From: Lojkania enalia
Lineage: Eukaryota; Ascomycota; Dothideomycetes; Pleosporales
Reading direction: 5' to 3'
Assembly (NCBI GenBank): GCA_010094045.1
Contig: ML986658.1
Span: 172,763-201,942, forward strand
Length of the DNA stretch: 29,180 nt
The translations under genes and the position numbers were made by a program. Positions within the stretch are counted from its first letter, which is position 1. The number at the start of each line of letters is the position of its first letter. Under the pieces are notes generated by a model. The model searched no databases. It had not been told where the DNA came from and saw nothing but the letters and a program-made list of their open reading frames with translations. This document shows, piece by piece, positions 1-10,170 of this stretch.

Positions 1-65
1 TTTCTTAGCATTATAAATACTATATATAAACTATAATAAATCTATAATATAACCTTCTATTAATT

Positions 66-955
66 TAATAAGAAGGTAGAATTAAGCTTATTTTATAAGC
101 GTATAAATTTAGCTAGTTTAAAAGCGTATAATATACTACTATAGCTTTTAATATATAATATTAATAACTCTCTACTTAACTTTATAAAATTGCGTTTTAC
201 TTTTATATATAACTAAATTACTAGAAGTTTATAATAACTAAAGAATAAATAATTATATAATATATTCTTAACCTTAATTTATAAAGATTTACACCCTAGC
301 TATATAAAGTAGTAGATATAGTAGATAAACTATTAGATATATATAGTAAAATATTTATAGAAAAGAATTAGTTTAAACGATTTATAGTATATATAAATAA
401 GTTTAAAATAGTTTTTAATTAAGTAAAAAATTGCTAAAAAATAAAATAAGAGAATTTAGAAGTTATTAATATATAGTTTAAGCTTATATAAAATATAATT
501 GTAAAATATAATATATATAATAATAATATTTACAACTTTAATAAGATAGACTTTTAGATAGGTATTATTAATACTATAAAAGTTATTATAGGTTTAAAAT
601 ATTATATAAAGTATACTCTTATATAACTAGATAATTATAAGTAGGTTATAGTTATCTAGAATATCTATACTACTATATATATAACTCTACTATTTATTAT
701 TTATAAAGAATATATCTATATCTCTATATAATATAAAGAAGTAGGTATATTATATAATTAGAAAATTTTAGTTTCTAAAAATAGCTAAATAAATAATATA
801 TTTAGTTTTAAATAGCTAAAGTACTTTAATAAATATATAAAGATATATTAGATAGAATTATATAAGCTACTTATTTTAGACGGTTATAAAAGCTACCTTA
901 ACTAGAAATTTAAAAATTACTACCTTATATAAAAGATCCTAATATTTTATATACC
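66..955 (+). pseudogene. pogo/Fot1-type DDE transposase, 5' part (RIP-degraded)
   Basis: N-terminal and central part of a cut-and-paste transposase of the pogo/Fot1 group (CENP-B-like DNA-binding region plus DDE_1 domain). An HTH-like start is visible near 72-140 (EGRIKL, then KAYN in another frame). From about 250 one frame runs to 955 through the CENP-B-like stretch. The first catalytic motif, normally FDETGF, is at 537-554 and reads FNKIDF, so the first Asp codon is AAT and the Glu codon is AAG. The second catalytic Asp survives in LILDG at 870-884, followed by KSYLN (family DGHxSH). At 955 the frame is cut by element A and resumes at 7272 in phase. Many in-frame TAA/TAG codons stand for Gln or Trp. 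One frame change lies between about 120 and 250. The exact start is uncertain, as the ATG has probably mutated to ATA. Confidence 0.85.
951..955. repeat. Target-site duplication of element A, left copy
   Basis: ATACC directly before the left LTR, repeated exactly at 7267-7271 directly after the right LTR. Five bp is the usual duplication size for Ty3/gypsy elements. Confidence 0.88.
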
Positions 956-1258
956 TATTATAAACGTTTATATATAGTTAGTTAATCGTACTTTAAGTAG
1001 TTAACTCTATTACTATATACTATATATAAATATTAAAATATTATATAAAAAATAGAAATATCTATATTATATAGGTTTTTATAGAAGCTAGATCTATACT
1101 ACTATATAGGCTAGCCGGGTTAATAAAACCTTCCTCTATTATAGTTAAGATAAGTCGGTTATATTCTAGCTAGCAGCTAATAGTTATTACTAGCAGCTAG
1201 TTTAGATATTATAGTAAGGGTAGTATAGGTATAGAGGTATTACAGTATTACTATAATA
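956..1258 (-). repeat. Element A 3' LTR
   Basis: 303 bp, matched along its length by 6964-7266 and 26325-26627, and in inverted orientation by 24413-24715. The ends read TATTATA...TATAATA on the plus strand, the expected RIP product of canonical TG...CA ends. A purine-rich tract lies just inside it in the sense direction (complement of 1259-1271). Confidence 0.92.
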
Positions 1259-1271
1259 GTACCCTCCTTTT
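1259..1271 (-). other. Polypurine tract of element A
   Basis: In sense orientation this reads AAAAGGAGGGTAC directly before the 3' LTR, where plus-strand cDNA synthesis is primed. The same position carries AAAAGAGAGGTAT in element D (24400-24412) and a closely related tract in E. Confidence 0.7.
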
Positions 1272-1344
1272 AATTATAAGTTTCTATAAGTTAAGTCTTT
1301 ATATTATATTTAAGTTATTTATAATTAAGTAATAGTTATTAATA

Positions 1345-1800
1345 CTAGTATTAGTTAAGGTTATAGATATATTAACGTAACTAGTAGTTAATAGTAGTAC
1401 TATACTAGAAATTAGGTTAGATCGGTTTATATAGTAGTATTATACTAGGAATTAGGCTAGGTTATATATATATTAGCGCGACTAGTAGTTAATAGTAGTA
1501 TTATATTAAAGATTAGATTAGATTATAAACGTATTAGTATAATTAATTATTATCGTATAATAGTACTATACTAGAGATTAGGCTAGATTATATATATATT
1601 AGTACGACTAGTAGTTAATAGTAGTATTATATTAGAGATTAGGTTAAATTATAGGCGTATTAGTATAATTAGTTATTATTATATAGTAGTACTATATTAG
1701 AGATTAAATTAGGTTGTAGGTATATTAACACAACTAGTTATTATCGTATAATAGTACTATATTAGAGATTAGATTAGGTTAGTATAATATTATTATAGGT
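1345..1800 (-). repeat. Minisatellite of about 60-65 bp units in the 3' UTR of element A
   Basis: Degenerate tandem units between the chromodomain and the 3' LTR. Each unit carries the block TAGTAGTTAATAGTAGTA or a variant, then TATACTAGAGATTAGG-like sequence, then ATATTAGYRYRACTAG-like sequence. The same array occurs in D (about 23925-24310) and E (about 26725-27005) with different lengths. It looks non-coding. Confidence 0.8.
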
Positions 1801-4800
1801 GTCTAGAAATATATTTAGATTAGACTCTAGTATCTAATTAAAAATCTAGACGTAATATTATATTCGAATCTTATTTATTTAAGTTTTTAGCGTAGTAATC
1901 TTCTACGGTAGTTATTTTAGTAAAGTTACTAGCCGGGTACTATTCTAGGTTATAATAGCTAGTCTACTTAACTAGGTATTTATACTGGCGTTTCTATTAG
2001 TTATAGTAGAGGTCTTCTATTCGCTTAATAAAGTATTCTAGTTCTCTATTAATCTTAATAGGTTTAGGATTATATACTTATTAACTAGACAAATAGTTAA
2101 ATAACTTAAGTACTAGTTATAATAGTAATATATAGAATATAGGATATATTTTAGCTAATTTAGGTAGCTTTAGTTTATAAGTATATAAGAATACCTTTAT
2201 AATAATCTTATAAAGGCCTATATTCTTCTAGTTAAACTTTTTTAACGGTTTTTATATATATATATTTCTAGCGTCTAGCTAGACTAGATTACTAATCTAG
2301 TAGTTAGGGGCTAGTATATACTTACGGTTAATATACTTTTATTAGAATACTTATATCTAGGTAAATTCTTCTCTAATATATTCTATAATATCCTTTATCT
2401 TATTAACTAGTCTATTAGCTTTCTAAGCTATTAAGGATTGTTTTAGCGGTTAATAGATCCCTATAGATAGTTTAAAGCCTATTTAAGGGTACTAGCTAAA
2501 ATAGGCTAGAAATAGGAAGACTTTTATTAATTTAAATACTATATTATTCGCTTTAAACTATACTATAAGTAGCTATTTAACCTAGTTATTTTATTTATAG
2601 CTAGTATAGGCTTAGAGAACTTATTCTATTACTATATTAGTATTCTCTATCTAGTTATTAATCTTTAAATAGAAGCTGGTTAATATATATATATTAATTT
2701 ATAGCTGTCTATAAAGTTCTTAATAGAAGATAGAAATAAACTATATTTTACAGTTAAATATAATAGTATATAATAGTCTATAATAAACCTATATATAGTA
2801 ATAAAATAGTTAGATAATATTAGAAGCTTTAATTCTTACGTATAGTATTAGGTATCTATACTTACTAAGCCTATTAACTACTACTATAATATTCGTACAA
2901 CGTTCTAATTCTAGTAGATTAGTTATAAAATCTATAGAAATATCTTAAAACCTTTATTTAAGTATAGGTAATAGTTTTAATAATCTATAATACTTTTCTT
3001 TAGAAGTCTTACTTCTTTAGTATATATAATAACAGCTTATATATTATTATACTAAATTAAATATCTTTAATTAATAATACTCGCGCTAGAGTAGCTCTAA
3101 AGTCTTTTCTTAACTAGAGTATCTACTAAATAGCAAGTTATAAATAGCTTATAGTAGCTTAAACTTTAGCTTATTATAGTCTAGTACTATAAGTCGATTT
3201 TAGTAGTATAGTCGGTTATTATACTCTTTATAGTTAGCTAGAGTTAGAAGTTTAAATTAATAGGTTCCTTCTTTTAATAGTTTTAAGGTATCTTAAATTA
3301 GATTATTATTCGGGTATTCTTCGTTAATAATCTCTATAATTAATTAGCCTACTTCTATCTATTAAAATAGTTTAGAATAAAGTAATATCTATTAACAACT
3401 TCTATAAGCCTCTTCTTATATAAGCTTATCTTATAACCTTTAAGTTAAGATATTAGGCTTCTCTCTAAATTTTCTAGGTTAGTATATAATACTAAAGTTA
3501 AACTTTAATAGATATTCTAACTAATAAGCTTATTAATAGCTTAGCTATTTTATTATTATAAAATACTATAGGTTTTTATAATTACTTAGTACTTTTATAA
3601 GAAATACTATACTTTCTAATTTAAGCCTCTATTATTTAAAATATTAGATAATTGTAAATAGTTCCTTATTATATATTTTATAGTTACCTTTAGTAGAGTT
3701 TATATATTTAGAAAAGTAGATAATAGATCTTAGTTTACTATTAGTACCTCTCTAGGATAATATACTAGCTGTTATAAAGTTAAATATATTAGCTTCTACT
3801 ACTATTAGTAATTTAGGGTTAAAGTATTAGAAAATTAGTATAGAGATAAAAGTATCTTTTAGGTAGTTAAAGAAATATTAACAGCTATTATTCTAGTTAA
3901 ATTAAGTATTCTTCTTAGTTAAGGCTACTAAGAGGAAGACTTTCTATAAGAAGTTGCTAATAAATTATTAGTAGAAGTTTATTAAACCTATAATAGCTTA
4001 AATATTTTTTATATTCTTAGAGTATTTCTAGTTAATAATTATTTCCACTTTCTTTAAGTTTATATAGATCCTTTCTATAGTAATTATATACCCTAGAAAG
4101 ATTACTTCTAACTAGTAGAACTTATACTTATCTATATTAAGCTATAAACTATTCGCTTTTAAGACTTTAAAAACTAGCTAAATATACTACTTATAATCCT
4201 TTAGATTTTTACTAAATATTAGAATATTATTAATATAGGTAGTATAGAATATATTAAAATATAATCTTAATATATTATTTATAAAGTACTAGAATATACT
4301 TAAAGTATTAGCTAGGTTAAAGAGTATTACTAGATATTTAAATAGCCTATAATATATATAAAAGATAGTTTTCTATTTATCTCTTTTAATAATCCTTAGC
4401 TTATTAAATATAGTAATAATATTGAGTTTTATATAGTATTTAGCCTTACTAAATTAAGTTAATATTTCTTAGATTAGTAGAATTAGATATTAGTTCTTAA
4501 TAGTAATAGTATTTAGGGCTTTATAGTTTATATAAAATTAGAAATTACCTTTAAATTTCTTTATAAAAATTATAGATATAACTACTAGTAATAAGTTTAC
4601 TCTAGTAAATCTCTTAGATAAGTTCTTATTAAGGTACTTCTTTAGTACTTTTAGCTTGTTCTAGAATATTCTATAGAATAGACTAAAGCTAGTTTACTTA
4701 CTATTCTCTAGTTTAATTTTATAATTATATAATTATTATTTAAATAGTTTATCTATATTTTTATATAAGAAGATAGATAATAAGTTATAGTATTTTTTAG

Positions 4801-5880
4801 GTACTTTAGTAATAGGGTTAGTATATATCTTTAAAGCTAGAACCTTATTAATATTAGCTATTAATATAGCGAAGATTTTATAGTTAGATTATTAAAAGAG
4901 TTAAACTAGTAGTATAACGCTTAGATAATATATATTTAGCTATAGCGCGGACTTTAAATATTTAGGCTTAAATAGGTCCTCTTAACTATAATCTTTATCT
5001 AAAATTAGATTAGTTTTAGTTTTAAGTTCTTTTAACTAGTATAGTATTTTAAGTAGCTAGTAATTATATTAAGTATAGCTTAATAGGTAAAGCTTTAAAT
5101 AGTACTATTTAAGCTTTAAACTATATAGAGATTATAAATTAATTACTTTAGAATCTTCTTTTATATTAAGTTTAAATAGTTTATAGTCTTTAATAACTAT
5201 TTAAATAGTTTATAGTCTTTAATAACTATTTAAATAGTTTATAGTCTTTAATAACTATTTAAATAGTCTATTAGTAGATAGTAATATTAGTAGATTATAA
5301 ATATTAAGTTAGGTATTAGTTAGTAGTAAAAACTAGCTATTTATTCTTATAGTCTAGGTTTATATAATACTTATATATCTATAGCTATCTTAGAATTAAC
5401 TAGTATTTTTCTAGTATAGTTATATAGAAATATACTATTTCTAAACAGTTTAAATATTAGAAAATTAAAGTAATTAAGTAGGAGATAATCCCTCTATAAA
5501 AAACTTCTCTATTAAAGCTAGTTAAATATAAGTTATATAGGAGTTATATTTTTTAGAGTTTTAAGGTATATATAAAGTCTCTATAAATATAGTTTTAATT
5601 AGTAGCTTTAGTATTAATAAGAATATTAATATCTTACTAGACTAGGTCTTAATAAATTAAGAAAGAAGTTAGAATCTAGTAGTTCTATAACTATTTTTAT
5701 AAAAGCTAGTTCTATAGATATATAAAGATTTAATATAGGTATAGTTCTAGAAAATAACTTACTTCTAGAATAGACCTTTTAGCAACGTTCTAGTTAGTAA
5801 AACTAGCTATATTTAAAAGTAAAAGTAATAGCTTTATCTATAAAATAATAAGCGTATTAAAAATTAGTTAAAAGATTAGT
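1800..5880 (-). pseudogene. Element A Pol polyprotein (RT, RNase H, integrase, chromodomain)
   Basis: Minus-strand Pol relic, read by collinearity with element D. The RT active site, normally YxDD, is at 4226-4237 and reads YINN: both metal-binding Asp codons are AAT. The integrase first catalytic Asp is kept (GAT, plus-strand 2930-2932) in the context SIDFI, unlike element D where it is Asn. A chromodomain with the YLVKW-type core lies at about 1875-2040, which places the element among the chromoviruses. A 29-bp tandem triplication at 5171-5267, between the protease and RT regions, adds 58 bp and shifts the frame, so this copy is broken by more than point mutations. Protease boundaries are not clear. 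Confidence 0.87.
5171..5267. repeat. 29-bp tandem triplication inside element A Pol
   Basis: Three identical 29-bp units (5171-5199, 5200-5228, 5229-5257) followed by the first 10 bp of a fourth. Element D has a single copy at the matching place (about 20523-20560). The 58-bp excess accounts exactly for the difference in spacing between the zinc knuckle and the RT and integrase motifs of the two copies. Confidence 0.95.
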
Positions 5881-6922
5881 TAGAGGATTAAAAGTAGAAT
5901 CTATAGAATATAGTAGGGCTCTAAAACCCTTAATAGATTAATAGTAGAGGGGCGCTATATTCTAGTAAAATATATCCCTTACTACTATACTTATAATAGT
6001 ATTCTTTATAGTAGCACCTTTCTTATTTATTAGAGCTTATAAACGTATAGTTAAAAGTATTAAGTTCTATAATATTTAGGTCCTTTTAATAAGTAGTATA
6101 ATACTTCAGTTATTTACAGTAGTTACTAGATAGATAATATAGGTTAATATTATATAGGGAAATTAGGTTAGCGTAGTTATTTAGGGTACTAGATATTATA
6201 ATACTAATTATAATATAGTAGAGCCTATTAGAAAGAGAATATTAGAGATATATAATTTATCTAGTCTTATTTAGTTTAGTATCTATAATTAGGCGTTAGA
6301 ATTTAGTAAAGTAAATAGAGAACCTACTTTAGCCTTATTTTAAGGTTTCTAGCTTACTCTATACTATAGTTTCCTTATTCTAGTTACTATAGGTAGATTT
6401 TAAGAAGGCGACTAAGCTGTCTATAAAGTTAATACCCTTATCTATTAATAGGTTAACTAATATTACTAGATCTTATTCTAGATAGGAATAGATATATAGA
6501 AAACGGGTATATTTAGTTAAGTATTAGTTAATATTTCCTTCTAGTTTATAGTAGAACTTTCTAATAAAGTATAAAGGCTCTAAACGTTTACTAGAAAATA
6601 TTAGAAGATTAGGTAAATAGTTAGAACAGAAATATAGGTTATATATAATCTTAAGCAGATTAAGAGTTAATATAGATATTTATTTAGAAGTTAGAGTTAT
6701 AGGCTAAATTAGGCTAAGGGCGGGTAATAGTTCTATTACTATTAATATACTAGTAGCTAGTAGAGGGGTAATTATTTAGTAGCTACTAAATTCCCTTTAT
6801 ATTACTTTAAGGTCTAACTTATAGTAGTTCTCTTAAGTTACTAAAGCCTTTATAAGCATCTTATTCTTCTACTATAAAGAGTCTAGCTTATTCTAAATCT
6901 TTTTAAATATATTAATAAGTAT
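5880..6922 (-). pseudogene. Element A Gag (capsid/nucleocapsid) with CCHC knuckle
   Basis: Minus-strand Gag relic. The start is placed at the ATA (former ATG) at 6920-6922, 41 bases inside the 5' LTR, matching the same position in element D. A retroviral-type CX2CX4HX4C zinc knuckle lies at 5957-5998; all of its Cys and His codons now read Tyr. The knuckle is exactly 965 bases from the inner end of the 5' LTR in both A and D, so Gag has no net length change. In-frame stops are frequent. Gag would form the particle and bind the RNA through the knuckle. Confidence 0.82.
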
Positions 6923-6963
6923 ATTCTCGTCTATAGTATATAATAGTAGATAATATAATATAA

Positions 6964-7266
6964 TATTATAGACGCTTATATATAGTTAGTTAATTATACT
7001 TTAAGTAGTTAACTCTATTACTATATACTAGATATAAATATTAAGATATTATATAAAAAATAGAGATATTTATATTATATAGATTTTTATAGAAACTAGG
7101 TCTATACTACTATATAGGCTAGCTAGATTGGTAAAACCTTCCTCTATTATAGTTAAGATAAGTCGGTTATATTCTAGCTAGCGGCTAATAGCTGTTGCTA
7201 GCAGCTAGTTTAAATATTATAGTAAAAGTAGTATAGGTATAAAGGTATTGTAGTATTACTATCATA
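6964..7266 (-). repeat. Element A 5' LTR
   Basis: 303 bp, the partner of 956-1258. In sense orientation transcription would start here and run left. Differences from the other LTR are mainly C/T and G/A. Confidence 0.92.
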
Positions 7267-7271
7267 ATACC
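7267..7271. repeat. Target-site duplication of element A, right copy
   Basis: ATACC, identical to 951-955. Confidence 0.88.
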
Positions 7272-8150
7272 TTCTTATTTATTATATATACTTTAACCTT
7301 TTAATATAGTTTACTTCTTACTATTAAAGCTAAAGTACTTATAATATATATAAGACTTAGCGCGTTAATACGTCTACTATATTAATAAAGAAAACTTTTT
7401 TCTAACTTTTAAAAACGCGTTTTTTAATATATTTATATATAAGAACTATTAAAAGGTCTTTAAAGTAATAGAAATTATTTCTCTAAATATATAAATTATA
7501 TTAAATTACTTTAATATATAACTATATATTCTACTAGAACTACTTCTATAAGAAAACTTTTAATAATTTAAAACTCTAAATAATATATATAAATTTAGAT
7601 TATAATTAATACTTATATAAAAGTCTTTTATATAATTATTAAAAGAGGTATAAGAAGAATTCTTATAGTTTATAAAAGATACTAAATTAATACTATATTA
7701 AAATATACTTCTTTAAACTTATAACTCTAAACTTAAAAAGTAATTAGAAGAAGTAACTAAATATAAAACGTATAAAAGAAAGTATATTTAGTATAGTAGT
7801 ATAGTATTATATAATAAGAAATCTTTATATATAGCTACTAAAGTATTTATAAATTTTTAGCTCTTTAAAAAAACTTATAGTACTAATACTTAAGAAAGAG
7901 CTTAACTAGCTTAATACTACTATAGTAACTATAGTAAGACTAGATATAACGCTTATACATATTAAAAGGATAGTAGAGAAAATTCTAAATTAGATAAAAG
8001 TATATTATATATAAAATCTCTTATTAATATTAAGTAAATTAACTTTTCGTATATAGTATTTATTATACTAAAAAAAAGTAGCTACTTTAATAGTTTAGCT
8101 GCTTTAATAGTAGAATATATTAATTAATTTATACTATTTAAATTTACTTA
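7272..8150 (+). pseudogene. pogo/Fot1-type transposase, 3' part with C-terminal CCHC knuckle
   Basis: Continuation of the gene at 66-955. If 956-7271 is removed the codon frame runs straight through (IPSYLLYILQPFN; family PPHSSHxLQPLD). The third catalytic Asp of the DD(34)D triad falls at 7303-7305 and is now Asn (AAT). Further on, a zinc-knuckle pattern CX2CX4HX4C lies at 7921-7962 in the same frame, with Cys and His codons now Tyr; unmutated it would read like CSNCGKTGHNARTC. Knuckles of this kind at the C-terminus are known from fungal transposases of this group. The stop is not certain; the recognisable frame fades at about 8100-8150. Stops at former Gln codons are common. Confidence 0.85.
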
Positions 8151-8259
8151 GAAGTTTAATATTATAGCTATATTATATAGTTTTAAATAGAACTACTAAT
8201 ATAATATTTAAGACCTTTTTAGTAGTTATAATATTAACTATATATTTCTAATACTTTCT

Positions 8260-8880
8260 ATTTTATAAAAATAATTATATAACCTTTTTTTTATCCTTTT
8301 AGAAAGATTATAGAGCTTTTATAATATTAGCTACCTTCTTTTAATAAATATATTCTACTACTTTCTTAATTCTCTTCTTCTTCTTTACTTTTTTAGCCTT
8401 CTCTTATATATTATACTTTTTCTACTAGATCTTCTTCTTATATAACTTAGCTATCTTTAACTCTACTATTTCTACTTTTTAAAGCTACTACTCTTTCTTC
8501 TTCTATTCTTTAACTAATTAACAAATATATATCTTTCTTACCTTTTTTAGTAACTAGAAGACTATTCTATTATAATACTCCTTATACTATTAAAAATCTA
8601 GACCTTTACTCTTCTTTTTATACTTCTTTTTAATAGATAGTATCTACTTAACTATATCTAACTTATAGTAGAGTAGTTTATTTTAAATAGATAGATAGTA
8701 GAGTAATTAATAAAACTTCTATATATTTTTACTATTTTAATCTTTTACTATAGATTATATAAACTTATCTATCTTTCTTTAGTTATAATTACTAAATTCT
8801 AATAAAGAACTATTTTCTAATTTTTAATTATAAGTAAACCTTTTAAAAATAGAATTAGAATTAGAATTAGACTAGTAGAT
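8260..8880 (-). pseudogene. C-terminal fragment of a second pogo/Tigger-type transposase
   Basis: The plus strand is pyrimidine-rich because the minus strand codes a Lys/Glu/Gln-rich tail. In minus-strand order I read a Ser/Asn linker (SNSNS), then KYKKKSKGLDF, YNRVVFQL, KVRK, and a long basic coiled-coil-like stretch with KIAKLYKKKIQ. This matches the tail typical of fungal pogo/Tigger transposases (LDLQQR, YHGGAVFWSPRKVREAR, then a Lys/Glu-rich coil). It lies tail to tail with the first pogo gene and is not its own tail, since that ends on the plus strand with a knuckle. The catalytic part is not found next to it; the sequence upstream in sense (8881-9154) is only a Pro/Ser-rich-looking remnant before the hAT terminus. 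Confidence 0.72.
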
Positions 8881-9154
8881 AGATATAGGTTAAGTTGGGG
8901 TTAGGGTTTTATATAAGTAGGGTAGAATTAAGATTAGGGTTTTACTAATCAGCCTAGAGTATAGGTAGAGTTAGAGTAGCTACTTAATAATAGGGTATAG
9001 GTTAAGATAGGATTATATAGATTAAGTTTTCTTAGAGTCTAACTAATTAGTATACTTTAGAAAGTAGCTTAGTAAGAGTATATATAGTATAATATTCTAG
9101 GGCTTTATTACAGCTATTTATTATAGATTAGACTAATCTTACTTTATTAGATTT
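8881..9154. other. Gene-free AT-rich stretch between the pogo fragment and the hAT terminus
   Basis: No recognisable gene. Read on the minus strand it may continue the linker of the pogo/Tigger fragment (KTLTPT, PISIY). It holds scattered GTTAGGGTTTT-like words that do not form an array. Confidence 0.4.
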
Positions 9155-9193
9155 TAGGGTAGTATACTATAGTATATTATAGACTATAGTAGT
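9155..9193 (+). repeat. hAT terminal inverted repeat, left
   Basis: Begins TAGGGTAGTATACTATAG. Its reverse complement matches 25660-25698 at 36 of 39 positions; two of the three mismatches are transitions. Similarity stops sharply at the outer end. Confidence 0.82.
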
Positions 9194-9305
9194 ACGCTTC
9201 TTAACTATTAATCTTATATAGCTTAATCTAATATAATAATATATTTATAATAGTAATTTATTATATAAACTATAGAGGTTTATAAATTTCTTAATAAATA
9301 TACTT

Positions 9306-9907
9306 TTATAGTAACTTCTTATTAATAGTAGTACTAGGATTAATATTCTTCTAGTTAATCTCCTAGTTAATCTCTAGTTCTTTATTATATATCTAGGCTA
9401 GAAGTTTAAAGAGATTTATAATCTTATTAGCGCTATAAAAAGGGCTTAGCTTACTAGTATCTTAGGCCTCTATAGCCCAGTATACCTCTTTAGTATAATA
9501 GTTCTCTCTACTTATTATATATTTCAGAAATATAATATCCTAGATTTTCTATATAGTAAGGTAATATTTCCTATTCTTAATTATATTTCTAGTAGTATTA
9601 AAAATCTATTTAATACTAACTCCTATAATCTATATTAGGAGAATATCTCTTACAACCTAAGTAAGCTATAGATACTAATATTTATTTACTCTCTACTAGC
9701 CTAATATATTAAAGTTACAACCTTAAATAGGAGATATATTTAGATAACTTTCTCCTTCTTAATAAGTTAGTCCTTTCTCTTCTTCCTCTAACTCTTCTTC
9801 TCTCTCTCTCTCCCCCTCTTCTATATTACTTAGATCCTGGTCTAAAAAACTTAAAGAGCTACTTAAGAATAAATATTATAGAGATAGTTTATAAAACTAC
9901 TTATTAC
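9306..9907 (-). pseudogene. hAT transposase, C-terminal piece (dimerisation domain)
   Basis: Last third of a hAT transposase. In minus-strand order: an acidic/basic low-complexity linker (EEGERERE, from the pyrimidine tract near 9780-9830), then the hAT C-terminal dimerisation region at about 9470-9700, with VVRDILLI, GVSI and IFNTTRNII, matching the family pattern RDiLsIP, VERlFN, aRd. It continues with YYTKEVYWAIEA. The conserved Glu of VER appears to be replaced by a former Gln/Lys codon. The piece joins 16986-18545 in frame once element B and one target duplication are removed (KVISSF across the junction). The stop at 9306-9308 is the first TAA that cannot be assigned with confidence to a former Gln codon, so the end is approximate. 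Confidence 0.85.
9903..9907. repeat. Target-site duplication of element B, left copy
   Basis: ATTAC, repeated exactly at 16986-16990. Confidence 0.9.
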
Positions 9908-10120
9908 TATAATATCTTATAACTTTAAGTTATAGGTTAATAATATAGAGTTACCTAACCTAGGGTTAAAATAGCCGAATCGTACCCTATAGGGATAGTA
10001 GTAATTTATCTCTCTTTTATCAACTATCTTTTTTCTAAGAGAACTAAATATACAAATATTTTAGCCCTACTACTCTATCTATTATTACTACGCTATAATC
10101 TATTATACTAGCCTATTATA
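9908..10120 (+). repeat. Element B 5' LTR
   Basis: 213 bp, starting TATAATATCTTATA and ending CTAGCCTATTATA; matches 16773-16985 over its whole length. The ends fit RIP-mutated TG...CA. Confidence 0.93.
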
Positions 10121-10170
10121 TTTAAATTACTTAAACTCTTTAGAATAGTCTAATAGTAATTTCTAATACT

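Larger units (their letters stand above)
956..7266 (-). mobile_element. Element A: complete Ty3/gypsy chromovirus, minus strand
   Basis: A 6311-bp LTR retrotransposon with 303-bp LTRs at 956-1258 and 6964-7266, flanked by a 5-bp duplication. Sense order on the minus strand is 5' LTR (right), Gag, Pol with protease, RT, RNase H and integrase, a C-terminal chromodomain, a minisatellite-bearing 3' UTR and the 3' LTR (left). It interrupts a pogo-type transposase gene. Elements D (18546-24715, inverted) and E (26325 on, same orientation) belong to the same family. A and D internal regions are collinear without indels except for a 29-bp triplication (+58 bp in A) and the 3' minisatellite (A about 55 bp longer). 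All genes are disabled by RIP-type changes. Confidence 0.93.

Noticed and set aside
1345..1800. CRISPR-like array
   Set aside because: The units are longer, directly adjacent and degenerate, without unique spacers, and they recur at the same place in three retrotransposon copies.
8890..8945. TTAGGG-like words that could suggest telomeric repeats
   Set aside because: Only a few scattered GTTAGGG words, not in tandem and not in one register. They lie in a decayed transposon context.
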